A stretch of 64,000 nt of DNA from Lentzea terrae (GTDB lineage: Bacteria > Actinomycetota > Actinomycetes > Mycobacteriales > Pseudonocardiaceae), in NCBI RefSeq assembly GCF_003265345.1, contig NZ_QFWW01000002.1, positions 186,001 through 250,000 of the forward strand, written 5' to 3'. The notes below the pieces were generated by a model. The model was not told the origin of the DNA. It searched no databases and worked only from the letters and a program-made list of their open reading frames with translations. The translations under genes and the position numbers were made by a program. Positions 33,977 to 43,334 of this stretch are shown here, piece after piece (the stretch's first letter is position 1; each line of letters begins with the position of its first letter).

Positions 33977-36271
33977 ATGCGGGGCGTGAGCACGGAGAAC
34001 AACGACGGCAAGGCGACACCCTCCCGACGCCGCTCAACGCGCAGCAAGGCGGCGGCACCTCCGCCCGCGGCGACTCCGCGCAGGCAGCCTCGCGCGGCGA
34101 CGAGGCGGGCCACCAACCCTCCGCGGACGAAGACCCAGCCGACCCAGCCGGTGGCGACGCCGGTGCGCTCGGTGCCCTCGGCGCCACCGGCGGTGACGTC
34201 CAGCACCCTGCCCACGGACCTGCCGGACGACCGGTACTTCAACCGTGAACTGTCCTGGTTGGACTTCAACTCCCGCGTGCTCGCGCTGGCGGAGGACTCC
34301 TCGCAGCCGCTGCTGGAGCGCGCGAAGTTCCTCGCGATCTTCGCCTCGAACCTGGACGAGTTCTACATGGTCCGGGTCGCCGGCCTGAAGCGGCGCGCGG
34401 AGACCGGGCTCACGGTGCGCAGCGCGGACGGGCTCACGCCGCTCGAGCAGCTCGTCTCGATCTCCAAGCGCTCGCAGGAACTCGTGGAGCAGCACGCCCG
34501 CGCGTTCCTCGACCACATCCGGCCGGGCCTGGAAGAGCACCGGATCAGCATCGTGACGTGGGGCGACCTCACGGACTACGACCGGCTGCGGCTCTCCAAC
34601 TACTTCAGCGAGCAGGTGTTCCCGGTCCTCACGCCGCTGGCGGTCGACCCGGCGCACCCGTTCCCCTACATCTCCGGGCTGTCGCTGAACCTCGCGGTGA
34701 CCGTGCGCGACCCAGAGGGCGGCGGCGAGCGGTTCGCCCGCGTGAAGGTGCCGGACAACGTGCCTCGGCTCGTGCGCGTCGAAGCGGACCGGTCGTCGTC
34801 TTCCGCGACGTTCCTGCCGCTGGAGGAACTCATCGCCGCGCACCTCGGCGAGCTGTTCGCGGGCATGGAGGTCATCGAGTGCCACGCGTTCCGGGTGACG
34901 CGCAACGCCGACCTCGAGGTCGAGGAGGACCGCGACGAGGACCTGTTGCAGGCGCTGGAACGCGAGCTCGCCCGGCGCCGGTTCGGCCCGCCGGTGCGCC
35001 TGGAAGTGGCCGACGACATGACCGAGCACATGCTCGAGTTGCTGTTGCGGGAGATGGACGTCGACCCGCACGACGTCGTGACCGTGCCCGGACTGCTCGA
35101 CCTGTCGTGCCTGTGGCAGCTCTACGGCATCGACCGCAAGACGCTGAAGGACCCGGCGTTCGTGCCGGCGACGCACCCGGCGTTCGGTGAGCGCGAGACG
35201 CCGAAGAGCGTGTTCGCGACGCTGCGCGAGGGCGACGTCCTGGTGCACCACCCGTACGACTCGTTCTCGACGTCGGTGCAGCGCTTCATCGAACAGGCCG
35301 CGGCCGACCCGCACGTGCTCGCCATCAAGCAGACCCTGTACCGCACCTCGGGTGACTCGCCCATCGTGGACGCGCTGATCGACGCGGCCGAGGCGGGCAA
35401 GCAGGTCGTGGCGCTGGTGGAGATCAAGGCGCGCTTCGACGAGCAGGCGAACATCAAGTGGGCGCGCGCGTTGGAGAAGGCGGGCGTGCACGTGGTCTAC
35501 GGCCTCGTGGGCCTGAAGACGCACTGCAAGACGTCGTTGGTGGTGCGCCAGGAGGGCTCCACGATCCGGCGCTACTGCCACATCGGCACCGGCAACTACA
35601 ACCCGAAGACGGCGCGGCTGTACGAGGACGTCGGCATCCTCACCGCCGATCCGACGATCGGCGCGGACCTCACCGACCTCTTCAACGTGCTGACCGGCTA
35701 CGCGCGTCAGGACGAGTACCGCTCGCTGCTGGTGGCGCCCTACGGCGTCCGCAAGGGCATCGTGGACCGGATCAACCTGGAGATCGAGCGCGCGCAGGCG
35801 GGTGAGACCTCAGGCGTGCGCATCAAGGTGAACTCGCTCGTCGACGAGCAGGTCATCGACGCGCTGTACCGCGCATCGCAGGCCGGTGTGCCGGTCGACG
35901 TCGTCGTGCGCGGCATCTGCGGCCTGAAGCCGGGTGTGAAGGGCATGTCCGAGAACATCCGGGTGCGCTCGATCCTCGGCCGGTTCCTGGAGCACTCGCG
36001 GATCTTCCACTTCGCGGGCCTCGACGAGTACTGGATCGGCAGCGCGGACATGATGCACCGCAACCTGGACCGCCGCGTCGAGGTGGCCGTGCGGGTCATC
36101 AACCCCCGGCTGACCAAGCAGCTGGCGGAGGTCTTCACCTCGGCGCTCGACCCGCAGACGCGCTGCTGGGTCCTGCGTGCTGACGGAGAATGGGAAGCCT
36201 CACCGTCCGACGGCTCGTCGGTGCGGGACCACCAAATGGAACTTCTCCACAAGCACGGAGCTCTTGGGTGA
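33977..36271 (+). CDS. ppk: Polyphosphate kinase
   Basis: The protein has 764 residues. It polymerises ATP gamma-phosphates into polyphosphate. The N-terminal domain starts near residue 87 ([19 protein letters not shown]), after about 85 residues of Arg/Pro/Ala-rich leader. The core PPK1 motifs are present: [57 protein letters not shown] (the catalytic His region), [12 protein letters not shown] and [15 protein letters not shown] at 33977 is chosen; a GTG at 33986 is possible. ppk and the following mutT1 overlap by GTGA, the mycobacterial arrangement. Confidence 0.97.
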   Translation: MRGVSTENNDGKATPSRRRSTRSKAAAPPPAATPRRQPRAATRRATNPPRTKTQPTQPVATPVRSVPSAPPAVTSSTLPTDLPDDRYFNRELSWLDFNSRVLALAEDSSQPLLERAKFLAIFASNLDEFYMVRVAGLKRRAETGLTVRSADGLTPLEQLVSISKRSQELVEQHARAFLDHIRPGLEEHRISIVTWGDLTDYDRLRLSNYFSEQVFPVLTPLAVDPAHPFPYISGLSLNLAVTVRDPEGGGERFARVKVPDNVPRLVRVEADRSSSSATFLPLEELIAAHLGELFAGMEVIECHAFRVTRNADLEVEEDRDEDLLQALERELARRRFGPPVRLEVADDMTEHMLELLLREMDVDPHDVVTVPGLLDLSCLWQLYGIDRKTLKDPAFVPATHPAFGERETPKSVFATLREGDVLVHHPYDSFSTSVQRFIEQAAADPHVLAIKQTLYRTSGDSPIVDALIDAAEAGKQVVALVEIKARFDEQANIKWARALEKAGVHVVYGLVGLKTHCKTSLVVRQEGSTIRRYCHIGTGNYNPKTARLYEDVGILTADPTIGADLTDLFNVLTGYARQDEYRSLLVAPYGVRKGIVDRINLEIERAQAGETSGVRIKVNSLVDEQVIDALYRASQAGVPVDVVVRGICGLKPGVKGMSENIRVRSILGRFLEHSRIFHFAGLDEYWIGSADMMHRNLDRRVEVAVRVINPRLTKQLAEVFTSALDPQTRCWVLRADGEWEASPSDGSSVRDHQMELLHKHGALG

Positions 36272-37188
36272 TCAAAGCTGCTGGGGCGGTGCTCTGGCGC
36301 GATGCCGACGGGGACGTCGAAGTCGCGGTGGTGCACCGCCAGCGTTATGACGACTGGTCGTTGCCGAAGGGCAAGCTCGACAAGGGCGAGACGATTCCCG
36401 CTTGTGTGGCGCGCGAGGTGACCGAGGAAACCGGCTACTCGTGCGTGCTCGGACGGTTTCTGATGCAGACCTCGTACACGGTGCGGGGCGATGCCAAGAC
36501 CGTCGACTACTACGCCGCGGAGGCCGTCTCCGGTTCGTTCGTGGCCAACGACGAGGTCGACTCGTTGAAATGGCTGCCGATCGCCGAGGCCGCTTCTGTT
36601 CTCACCTATGAACACGACCGCACGGTGCTGTCGGAGTTCGACCGGCTGCCCGCGGACCTGTTGCTGGTGTTGCTGGTGCGACACGCGAAGGCCGGGAAGC
36701 GGTCCGAGTGGGACGGCGACGACGACCTCCGTCCCCTCTCAAACGCCGGCTGGAAGCAGGTCGCCGCGCTGCGGTCGTTGTTGCCCTTGTGGTCGCCCGC
36801 GCGCGTCCACACGGCTCCCAGGGTGCGTTGCGCGGACACCGTGCGAGGCGTGGCCGAGGATCTCTCGGTCGACGTGGTCGAGGAGCCGCGGCTGTCCGAG
36901 GAGGGCTACTGGCCCGACCCGGAGGCCGGTCTGGTGCGGCTGCTGGAGGTCGCTGCTCTCGAAGGCAGGGCGGTGGTGTCCTCGCAGGGCGGTGTGATCC
37001 CGTCGGTGGTGCAGACGCTGGCCGAGCTGGGTGGGCTGCGCCTGTCCGAGGTGCCCAGCAAGAAGGGCAGCGTGTGGGTGCTCGCCTTCACCCGCCCGTT
37101 CGGCGCGTGGTCCACTTCGGACTCACCTTCACGCTGGCCAACGCTGGTGTCGGCGCACTACGTGGCCTCAGCGCTGCCGCGTCCTTGA
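36268..37188 (+). CDS. mutT1: MutT1-type Nudix hydrolase with histidine-phosphatase domain
   Basis: A 306-residue two-domain protein. The N-terminal Nudix domain has [20 protein letters not shown], the Nudix box GX5EX7REUXEE, which hydrolyses oxidised or damaged nucleotides. The C-terminal domain starts at [14 protein letters not shown], a histidine-phosphatase RHG-like motif. Mycobacterial MutT1 has the same fusion and removes 8-oxo-GTP and diadenosine polyphosphates. The GTG start overlaps the ppk stop (GTGA). The two enzymes together act in nucleotide and polyphosphate metabolism. Confidence 0.93.
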   Translation: MIKAAGAVLWRDADGDVEVAVVHRQRYDDWSLPKGKLDKGETIPACVAREVTEETGYSCVLGRFLMQTSYTVRGDAKTVDYYAAEAVSGSFVANDEVDSLKWLPIAEAASVLTYEHDRTVLSEFDRLPADLLLVLLVRHAKAGKRSEWDGDDDLRPLSNAGWKQVAALRSLLPLWSPARVHTAPRVRCADTVRGVAEDLSVDVVEEPRLSEEGYWPDPEAGLVRLLEVAALEGRAVVSSQGGVIPSVVQTLAELGGLRLSEVPSKKGSVWVLAFTRPFGAWSTSDSPSRWPTLVSAHYVASALPRP

Positions 37189-37556
37189 GGGTTGCTGCAG
37201 ACGTTTTCAACCGCCGTCTTCCGGTCTCGACGAAAGTTCGCCTCTGGCAACCAAGTCGGTCCGGGAGGCGGCGGTTTCGCTTGTCGCGGGGGCGTTCGCA
37301 GGCGTGGCGGCGTTATTTCTATTGGGCCGCAGGCGTCCTCGAATGTGCCCGGCCCAATCATCTCGGCGGGGTCCGGCAATCTTGCGCCGCGGCGTCATTC
37401 CCATACCGGTCGTTCCCCTGTGCAGGCTCGTGCATTCGTCGGCCGGCGGCTTGCGGGCACCGCACCCCAGGCACGCGGAAGGCCCCGGTGTGCGCACACC
37501 GGGGCCTTCCGCGTGGTTACTGAAGTGACGCAGCCTCCTTGTTCAGGAGGCCCGTC
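37189..37556. other. Intergenic region between mutT1 and hupB
   Basis: 368 bases with no supported gene. A short frame with a possible membrane helix (positions 37250-37350) has no good start and was not called. The terminator palindrome at 37472-37515 and a weak hairpin at 37532-37550 end the hupB unit on the minus strand. Confidence 0.5.
37472..37515 (-). terminator. 44-bp perfect palindrome (terminator of hupB, bidirectional)
   Basis: Both arms of 22 bases match exactly. With no spacer the hairpin loop comes from the centre (TGCGCA). It lies between two convergent transcription units (mutT1 on plus, hupB on minus) and can stop either. No long T-tract is present. Confidence 0.85.
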
Positions 37557-38204
37557 TCACTTCTTCTTGGCAGCCGTCTTGCGAGCCGCGGGTGCCTTGG
37601 CAGCCGTGGTCTTCGCGGCGGGCTTGGCCGCAGCCGTCGTCTTGGCGGCAGCGGTCTTGCGGGCCGCGGGTGCCTTCGCAGCCGGCTTGGCAGCGGCCTT
37701 CGTGGCGGTCGCCTTCGCGGGCGCCTTGGCAGCCGTGGTCTTGGCGGCAGCCGTGGTGGTGCGACGGGTCGCGGGCGCCTTGGTGGCGGCCGCGGCCGTG
37801 CGGGTGCGCGTGGTGGTCGCGCGGGTGGTCGCCGCCTTGGTGGCGGGCGCCTTCGCAGCCGCGGGCTTCGCAGCGGCAGCAGCGGCCGGCTTCGCGGCGG
37901 CCTTGGCCGCAACGGCCTTCGGCAGCTTCTTCGCGCCGCTGATGACGTCCTTGAACGTCGAGCCGGGGCGGAACGCGGGCACGTTGGTCTTCTTGACCTT
38001 CACGGTCTCGCCCGTGCGCGGGTTGCGCGCGGTGCGAGCCGCACGGGCGCGCTTCTCGAAGACGCCGAAGCCCGTGATGTTGACCTTCTCGCCCTTGTTG
38101 ACGCTTCGCACGATCACATCGACGATGCCGTCAACAGCAGCACCCGCGGTCTTCTTGTCTCCCAGGCGCTCGGCGAGCGCCTCGATGAGCTGGGCCTTGT
38201 TCAC
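37557..38204 (-). CDS. hupB: HU-family DNA-binding protein with Lys/Ala-rich tail (HupB)
   Basis: A 215-residue nucleoid protein. Residues 1-90 are the HU fold ([59 protein letters not shown]). Residues about 100-215 form a tail of AAK, AxKPA and TTR units, with more than a third Ala. This is the actinobacterial HupB type, in which the tail compacts DNA and is often acetylated or methylated on Lys. A Thr/Arg-rich middle segment ([13 protein letters not shown]) separates two Ala/Lys blocks. It lies next to leuD-leuC, as in M. tuberculosis. Confidence 0.96.
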   Translation of the reverse strand: MNKAQLIEALAERLGDKKTAGAAVDGIVDVIVRSVNKGEKVNITGFGVFEKRARAARTARNPRTGETVKVKKTNVPAFRPGSTFKDVISGAKKLPKAVAAKAAAKPAAAAAAKPAAAKAPATKAATTRATTTRTRTAAAATKAPATRRTTTAAAKTTAAKAPAKATATKAAAKPAAKAPAARKTAAAKTTAAAKPAAKTTAAKAPAARKTAAKKK

Positions 38205-38390
38205 CTTCAGTCCCTCCCAGGACGCTCACGGCCCTAAGCGTCGGGCCGACTAGAACGCAACGGTAGGCCCAAATCGCAAGAAATACCAATCGCCACGCCA
38301 AAATTTTCGTTGTGGCGTGGCTAATTGCGCCCCTTCGAGGGACAGGAGGCGCCGGATTCGCCCCTCTCAAGGGGAGAATCCGGCCCCCTC

Positions 38391-38993
38391 TCAGACCGCT
38401 GGAAGCGGATCCGTTGTGGGCAACCAAGTCTGGCGATTGCCCTCGAATCCGCTGATCTCGGCCTCGTGGCGGAGCGTCAAAGCGATGTCGTCGAGGCCCT
38501 CCAGAAGGCGCCAACGGGTGTAGTCGTCGATCTCGAAGGGGGCTACCAAGTCCTTGGCGCGAACGGTCTTGTCGGTGAGGTCCACGGTGACCGGCGTGCC
38601 GGGTTCCGACTCGAGCAGCTTCCACAGCAGCTCGACATCGGACTGGCTGCACTGCGCCGCCACGAGGCCCTGCTTGCCGGAGTTGCCCCGGAAGATGTCG
38701 GCGAACCGGGACGACACGACCACGCGGAAGCCGTAGTCCATCAACGCCCAGACGGCGTGTTCCCGAGAGGATCCGGTGCCGAAGTCGGGGCCCGCCACGA
38801 GGACGCTGGCCGCCTTGTACGGCTCCTGATTGAGGATGAAGTGCTCGTCGGAGCGCCAGGCGGCGAAGAGCCCGTCCTCGAACCCGCTGCGGGTCACGCG
38901 CTTGAGGTAGACGGCCGGGATGATCTGGTCGGTGTCCACGTTGGACCTGCGCAGCGGCACACCGACGCCCGTGTGGGTGGTGAAGGCTTCCAT
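38391..38993 (-). CDS. leuD: 3-isopropylmalate dehydratase small subunit
   Basis: A 200-residue swivel-domain protein. With LeuC it isomerises 2-isopropylmalate to 3-isopropylmalate in leucine biosynthesis. It begins [39 protein letters not shown] is the substrate-binding signature, and DNTRA-like positions are replaced by the DTDQIIP core ([10 protein letters not shown]). It is encoded 3 bases after leuC on the minus strand, so the pair is translated together. Confidence 0.97.
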   Translation of the reverse strand: MEAFTTHTGVGVPLRRSNVDTDQIIPAVYLKRVTRSGFEDGLFAAWRSDEHFILNQEPYKAASVLVAGPDFGTGSSREHAVWALMDYGFRVVVSSRFADIFRGNSGKQGLVAAQCSQSDVELLWKLLESEPGTPVTVDLTDKTVRAKDLVAPFEIDDYTRWRLLEGLDDIALTLRHEAEISGFEGNRQTWLPTTDPLPAV

Positions 38994-38996
38994 GAC

Positions 38997-40403
38997 TCAG
39001 TTCTCCAGGTCTGCGGGGGCGGAGAGGGTGCCGCGCACGGCCGTTGCGGCGGCGACGAGCGGCGAAACGAGATGGGTCCGGCCGCCCTTGCCCTGCCTGC
39101 CCTCGAAGTTGCGGTTGGAGGTCGACGCGCTGCGCTCCCCCGGCGCGAGCTGATCCGGGTTCATGCCAAGGCACATCGAGCAGCCCGCCTGGCGCCACTC
39201 GGCACCCGCGTCGAGGAAGACCTTGTCCAGGCCCTCTTCTTCGGCCTGCTTGCGCACCCGCATCGAACCGGGGACGACCAGCATCCGTACTCCAGAAGCG
39301 ACGTGCTTCCCCTTGATGACGTCCGCGGCGGCCCGCAGGTCCTCGATGCGCCCGTTCGTGCAGGAACCGAGGAACACCGTGTCCACGTGGATGTCGCGCA
39401 GCGGCGTGCCGGGCTCCAGGCCCATGTACGCCAGCGCCTTCTCGGCGGCCACGCGCTCGTTCTCGTCCGCGATCTGCTCGGGGTCGGGGATGTTCGCGCC
39501 GAGCGGCAAGCCCTGCCCGGGGTTCGTGCCCCACGTGACGAACGGCGTGAGCTCGTCGGCGTCGATGTGCACCTCGGCGTCGAACTTCGCGTCGTCGTCG
39601 GTCTTGAGCGTCTGCCAGTACGCGACGGCAGCGTCCCAGTCCGCGCCGGACGGTGCGTGCGGACGACCCTTGATGTAGTCGAAAGTCGTCTCGTCCGGTG
39701 CGATCATGCCGGCGCGGGCGCCCGCTTCGATCGACATGTTGCACACCGTCATGCGCGCTTCCATCGACAGGTTCGCGATGGCCTCACCCCGGTACTCGAG
39801 GACATAACCCTGTCCGCCGCCCGTACCGATCTTCGCGATGACCGCGAGAATGATGTCCTTGGCCGTGACGCCGGGCTTGAGCGCACCGTCGACGTTGATG
39901 GCCATCGTCTTGAACGGACGCAACGGCAACGTCTGCGTCGCCATCACGTGCTCCACCTCGGACGTGCCGATGCCGAACGCCAGCGCGCCGAACGCACCGT
40001 GCGTGCTCGTGTGACTATCGCCGCACACCACCGTCATACCCGGCTGCGTGAGGCCGAGCTGCGGCCCCACCACGTGGACGATGCCCTGCTCGAGGTCACC
40101 CATCGGGTGCAGCCGCACGCCGAACTCCGCGCAGTTGCGGCGAAGCGTCTCGACCTGAAGGCGCGACACGGGGTCCGCGATCGGCTTGTCGATGTCGACG
40201 GTCGGGACGTTGTGGTCCTCGGTGGCGATCGTCAGGTCGGGCCTGCGCAGCTTGCGGTTGGCAAGGCGCAGCCCGTCGAACGCCTGGGGGCTGGTGACTT
40301 CGTGGAGCAGGTGGAGGTCGATGTAGAGCAGGTCCGGCTCCGCGCCACTGCCGTGGCGCACAACGTGTGCCTCCCACACCTTCTCCGCGAGCGTGCGGCT
40401 CAT
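38997..40403 (-). CDS. leuC: 3-isopropylmalate dehydratase large subunit
   Basis: A 468-residue aconitase-family [4Fe-4S] enzyme. The ATG at 40403 is preferred over the ORF start 15 bases upstream because GGGAG lies 8-12 bases before it. Cluster ligands are seen in [11 protein letters not shown] and the C-x-x-C of [33 protein letters not shown] and [21 protein letters not shown] are standard. With LeuD it acts in leucine synthesis. It is divergent from an IclR-type regulator, separated by 73 bases, an arrangement known for NdgR in Streptomyces. Confidence 0.97.
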   Translation of the reverse strand: MSRTLAEKVWEAHVVRHGSGAEPDLLYIDLHLLHEVTSPQAFDGLRLANRKLRRPDLTIATEDHNVPTVDIDKPIADPVSRLQVETLRRNCAEFGVRLHPMGDLEQGIVHVVGPQLGLTQPGMTVVCGDSHTSTHGAFGALAFGIGTSEVEHVMATQTLPLRPFKTMAINVDGALKPGVTAKDIILAVIAKIGTGGGQGYVLEYRGEAIANLSMEARMTVCNMSIEAGARAGMIAPDETTFDYIKGRPHAPSGADWDAAVAYWQTLKTDDDAKFDAEVHIDADELTPFVTWGTNPGQGLPLGANIPDPEQIADENERVAAEKALAYMGLEPGTPLRDIHVDTVFLGSCTNGRIEDLRAAADVIKGKHVASGVRMLVVPGSMRVRKQAEEEGLDKVFLDAGAEWRQAGCSMCLGMNPDQLAPGERSASTSNRNFEGRQGKGGRTHLVSPLVAAATAVRGTLSAPADLEN

Positions 40404-40476
40404 CGCGACATCTCCCACATCATGGACGGGCCGACAGATCTGGACTTCTCACTGTCTGGGAAGTTAGTATCGGCTT
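40404..40476. promoter_or_regulatory. leuC/IclR divergent control region
   Basis: A 73-base spacer. TAGTAT at 40465-40470 is a good -10 for the regulator gene; the GTG start at 40477 then lies at or next to the expected start site. An inverted repeat ACTTC (40444-40448) with GAAGT (40460-40464), a palindrome CAGATCTG (40435-40442) and a direct TCTGG repeat 16 bases apart occupy the rest. These sites are candidate NdgR-type operators. Confidence 0.55.
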
Positions 40477-41178
40477 GTGGGACAGCATAGCGGGATCGGC
40501 GTGCTGGACAAGGCAGTGGCCGTGTTGAACGCCGTAGCAAAAGATCCATGCGGCTTGGCCGAGTTGTGCAATCGCACCGGCCTGCCGCGAGCGACCGCAC
40601 ACCGCCTGGCCGTGGGCCTGGAGGTGCACAGGTTGCTGCGCCGAGGCTCCGACGGCCGCTGGCGTCCAGGCGCCGCACTGGCCGAACTGGCAGGCGGCGC
40701 AACGGACCCGTTGCTAGACGCGGCCTCTTCGGTACTTCCGCGCCTACGCGACATCACGGGCGAAAGCGTGCAGTTGTACCGCCGTGACGGCATGCAACGC
40801 GTCTGCGTCTCCGCCGCCGAGCCACCATCAGGCCTGCGCGACACCGTTCCCATCGGCGCGCGCCTCCCGATGACGGCCGGCTCCGGCGCCAAGGTGCTTG
40901 CCGCATGGGCAGACCCGGGCACCCAACGAGCCGTCCTCGCCGACGCCGTCTACGGCGAACGCACTCTCCTGGAAGTCCGCCGCCGCGGCTGGGCACAAAG
41001 CGTGGCCGAACGAGAACCAGGCGTGGCCTCGGTCTCAGCCCCGGTCCGCGACTCGGGCGGCGCCGTAGTAGCCGCAGTCTCCGTCTCGGGCCCGATTGAC
41101 CGAATGGGCCGCCGCCCAGGCGCCCGCTGGGCAGCAGACCTCCTGGCAGCAGCCGAGGCCCTGCAAAGCCGCCTCTGA
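40477..41178 (+). CDS. IclR-family regulator (NdgR/LeuR-like)
   Basis: The protein has 233 residues. The N-terminal winged helix (LAELCNRTGLPRATAHRLAV) is followed by the IclR effector domain (PIGARLPMTAGSGAKVLAAW; AEREPGVASVSAPVRDSGG). Location next to leuCD matches NdgR, which controls leucine and other amino-acid genes in Streptomyces. The start is a GTG at 40477, only 7 bases from the end of a -10 box, so the mRNA is probably leaderless. The effector may be a branched-chain precursor, but it is not shown. Confidence 0.9.
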   Translation: MGQHSGIGVLDKAVAVLNAVAKDPCGLAELCNRTGLPRATAHRLAVGLEVHRLLRRGSDGRWRPGAALAELAGGATDPLLDAASSVLPRLRDITGESVQLYRRDGMQRVCVSAAEPPSGLRDTVPIGARLPMTAGSGAKVLAAWADPGTQRAVLADAVYGERTLLEVRRRGWAQSVAEREPGVASVSAPVRDSGGAVVAAVSVSGPIDRMGRRPGARWAADLLAAAEALQSRL

Positions 41179-41195
41179 TCCGCACCGCTTCTAGC

Positions 41196-41227
41196 AGGCC
41201 GCCCTCCCCCACGGGGACGGGCGGCCT
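41196..41227 (+). terminator. Terminator of the IclR gene
   Basis: AGGCCGCCC-TCCCC (41196-41209) pairs with GGGGACGGGCGGCCT (41213-41227), one bulge, 18 bases after the IclR stop. Confidence 0.8.
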
Positions 41228-41752
41228 ACGCGTTTCACCCCCGCGACACGCCGCTGTGATCCGCACGACACGCGGTGCGCCACGTCTCAACAGGCGGCCT
41301 CCCCACCCTGAACCGTACGGCCGCAAAGACAGCCAAACGGCCGCACCACGAAGGAGAAGAGCGCCGGCGGGGGTGGGCGAGGGCAGCGCGAAAGGCGCGG
41401 GACCAGCCGCAGCGAGGAGGAACGACGCGTTGGTCCGGACCGAAAAGCACGCCTCGTGGCCGACAGGCGTTCTACGACAGATCCGACAACCGCAACCAAG
41501 CCTCAAACCGAAGCCCAAATCACCCAGGCAATCCGCGAAGCGAAGCGAGCCCACCATTGTTAGGTGACACCAGTCACCCCCCATGGAATGGGCGAGCGAA
41601 GCGATGCCCCACCCAGGCGAGCGAAGCGATGCCTATCCGGCGAGCGAAGCGACGCCCACCCACACACAAACCCGGGAAACCTACGGGGGTCCGGGGGGCG
41701 AAGCCCAGCCGGCTGGGGGTCTGGGGGCTCGGCCCCCAGAAGACAAAGCGAA

Positions 41753-41787
41753 AGAGGCCTGTCAGCGCTTTCCGCTGACAGGCCTCT
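41753..41787 (-). terminator. Terminator of the tRNA-Gln/tRNA-Glu transcript
   Basis: A 15-base perfect stem (41753-41767 with 41773-41787), 5-base loop, ends 11 bases past the 3' end of tRNA-Glu on the minus strand. Confidence 0.85.
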
Positions 41788-41797
41788 CCCACCTCTG

Positions 41798-41870
41798 TAG
41801 CCCCGAAGGGATTCGAACCCTCGCTACCGCCTTGAGAGGGCGGCGTCCTAGGCCGCTAGACGACGGGGCC
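41798..41870 (-). tRNA. tRNA-Glu (CTC)
   Basis: 73 bases on the minus strand. The acceptor 5' arm is GGCCCCG and the 3' arm CGGGGCT with A as discriminator. The anticodon stem-loop is CCGCCCTCTCAAGGCGG with anticodon CTC, and the T-loop GTTCGAATC is intact. The encoded sequence continues as CA, so the CCA end is not fully encoded. It lies in the same strand and 126 bases from tRNA-Gln, and probably shares its transcript. Confidence 0.95.
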
Positions 41871-41996
41871 CTAGAACTTCTTGCCGTTGAACCTTATCAG
41901 ATCATTCTGTCCGGTCCAAATCCGGCTATTCAGTTCTTCTTCTTGCTTTTCTTACCAGCTCCGGAAGCTTACCCGAGGACAGTTCTTCCGTTGCAG

Positions 41997-42068
41997 CTGG
42001 GGTACCAGGACTCGAACCTAGACTAACTGAACCAGAATCAGTCGTGCTGCCAATTACACCATACCCCA
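41997..42068 (-). tRNA. tRNA-Gln (CTG)
   Basis: 72 bases on the minus strand. Acceptor arms TGGGGTA and TACCCCA pair fully, G is the discriminator. The anticodon loop is TTCTGGT with anticodon CTG. T-loop GTTCGAGTC is present. No CCA is encoded. It is the first gene of the tRNA pair. Confidence 0.95.
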
Positions 42069-42133
42069 TTGGCTTTCACGATCGACTTCGGTTCTCGCTG
42101 GGAGTTCCGAGGTCCTCGTTGCTGCCGGGAGAA

Positions 42134-42163
42134 ATACTAGACCACGCCCCCACCAGAAGTGAA
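42134..42163 (-). promoter_or_regulatory. Candidate promoter of the tRNA pair
   Basis: On the minus strand, TTCACT (42163-42158) and TAGTAT (42139-42134) are 18 bases apart. They would give a start site about 60 bases before tRNA-Gln. Confidence 0.4.
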
Positions 42164-42165
42164 AT

Positions 42166-42203
42166 CGGCCCCCACCTGCAGGCAAACACGCAGGTGGGGG
42201 CCG
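42166..42203 (-). terminator. Terminator of the HAD gene
   Basis: 14-base perfect stem (42166-42179 with 42190-42203), 10-base loop, 15 bases after the HAD stop on the minus strand. Confidence 0.85.
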
Positions 42204-42217
42204 GTAAGACGCAGAAC

Positions 42218-42955
42218 TCAGGCGGTGGCGGCCGACAGCTCGCACACGAGGAGCTCCGGCAGTTCCGCCAACGACGTGATGGACGAGAGCCCGGCGGGCA
42301 GTGTGCCGCCGGACGGCCCAACGCGGTTGATCCACACGCCGTGCATTCCGGCGTCGCGGGCGCCGATGGCGTCGGCGTGCAGGCGGTCGCCGACATGAAC
42401 GGTGTCGCCGGGCGGCACCCCCAGGGCGAGGCACGCCGTGTGGAAGATCACGCGGTCCGGCTTCGCGCAGCCCACCTCGCCGGCGATCAGCACGGTGTCG
42501 AAGTACGACGAGAGGCCCAGCTGGGCGATCTTCACGCGCTGGTGGCGGCCCGAGGCGTTGCTGATCGCGGCGATCGGGAGGCCCGTGGCGCGCAGCCAGT
42601 CGAGCATCGGGATCACGTCCGGGAACAGGCACCAACCGGCCGAGAGAACTTCCTGGCGGGCCAGCTCGCGGCGGGTGGCTTCCTCCAGGGGCAGCTCCTC
42701 ACCGAGAGCGGCGAAGAAGGCTTGGGTGCGAATGTTGCGCATCGACTCGTACTGGAGCTCACCAGCCAACTGGCGGGACACGTGGTCGTCGGTGATTCGC
42801 TGCCACAACGACCAGGCGTCGGCGTTACCGACCATCGAGGCCAACGCGGCACGCGAGGAAGTGCTGTAGTCGACAAGTGTGTCGTCGACGTCCAGGCACA
42901 CAGCGCGGATCTCGCCGGTTCTCTTACGCGTGAAAGTCGGGGACGCAGTTGTCAC
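42218..42955 (-). CDS. HAD-superfamily hydrolase
   Basis: A 245-residue HAD phosphatase. Catalytic motif I is CLDVDDTLVDYS (the DxD pair with both Asp). Motif II is AAISNAS, motif III Lys in GCAKPDRVIFH, and motif IV HVGDRLHADAIGARDAG. A C1-type helical cap is inserted between motifs I and II. Substrate unknown. The gene is followed by a clear terminator before the tRNA promoter and starts at a GTG at 42955. The intergenic region upstream is long and shows no gene. Confidence 0.9.
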   Translation of the reverse strand: MTTASPTFTRKRTGEIRAVCLDVDDTLVDYSTSSRAALASMVGNADAWSLWQRITDDHVSRQLAGELQYESMRNIRTQAFFAALGEELPLEEATRRELARQEVLSAGWCLFPDVIPMLDWLRATGLPIAAISNASGRHQRVKIAQLGLSSYFDTVLIAGEVGCAKPDRVIFHTACLALGVPPGDTVHVGDRLHADAIGARDAGMHGVWINRVGPSGGTLPAGLSSITSLAELPELLVCELSAATA

Positions 42956-43334
42956 CCCGGAAGGTTAGGTGTGAGGGGGCCTCGTCCGATTCGGCTAACG
43001 AGGTGATTCCTATAGGTCCTTGCACGATCAAGCGGACCTTGAGGCCCCGAACGACCTAGCCATGCTGCTCCGAGCGCCGAACGCAATCACCCGGACGAGT
43101 GTTGTTCGGCAACTCAACCGTCTCTGCCCGAACGGGCCGTTCCGCAAGCGCGACACCATAGCTCGTGCAACGCCATTCTGCACTGCTCGCAACCGTTTCG
43201 GGGCCTGGTTTCCCAGACCGTCTACATAGGACGCAGCCAGAAGCGAGCCAGCTCACCGAGAACTCGGCTTGACGCACACGGCGATCAAGAGCATGCTGAG
43301 TTTATTCAACAGTGGTTGAAATGAGGGGATCGAG
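42956..43334. other. 379-bp gene-poor spacer upstream of the monooxygenase
   Basis: No supported gene. A plus-strand frame at 43020-43229 and a minus-strand frame at 43056-43277 exist but neither has an RBS or family resemblance. The composition looks less uniformly GC-rich than in the flanking genes. The end of this stretch holds the palindrome at 43305-43320. Confidence 0.45.
43305..43320. promoter_or_regulatory. Operator-like inverted repeat upstream of the monooxygenase
   Basis: TTCAAC and GTTGAA, perfect complements, are separated by AGTG, 14 bases before the ATG. A site of this size so close to the start would block transcription or translation when bound by a dimeric MarR or TetR-type repressor. 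No such repressor gene is adjacent. Confidence 0.55.

Larger units (their letters stand above)
41179..41797. repeat. 619-bp repeat-rich, gene-free spacer
   Basis: No gene is called here. GGCGAGCGAAGCGATGCC occurs at 41591-41608 and 41616-41633, and a one-mismatch copy at 41639-41656. GCGAAGCGA variants also appear near 41533. Runs of GGGGG and CCCCC around 41690-41745 (for example GGGGGCTCGGCCCCC) form additional hairpins. The IclR terminator (41196-41227) and the tRNA terminator (41753-41787) bracket the spacer. The repeats are not spaced like CRISPR. Confidence 0.6.

Noticed and set aside
37189..37471. Possible small membrane protein between mutT1 and hupB
   Set aside because: One hydrophobic stretch is visible (LVAGAFAGVAALFLLG), but the frame has no suitable start codon near an RBS.
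41591..41656. CRISPR array
   Set aside because: Only three short units, separated by 5-7 bases, with no spacer-sized gaps and no cas genes.
43020..43277. Short frames in the HAD-monooxygenase spacer as genes
   Set aside because: No RBS, no family resemblance, and both frames would lie in the same segment on opposite strands.
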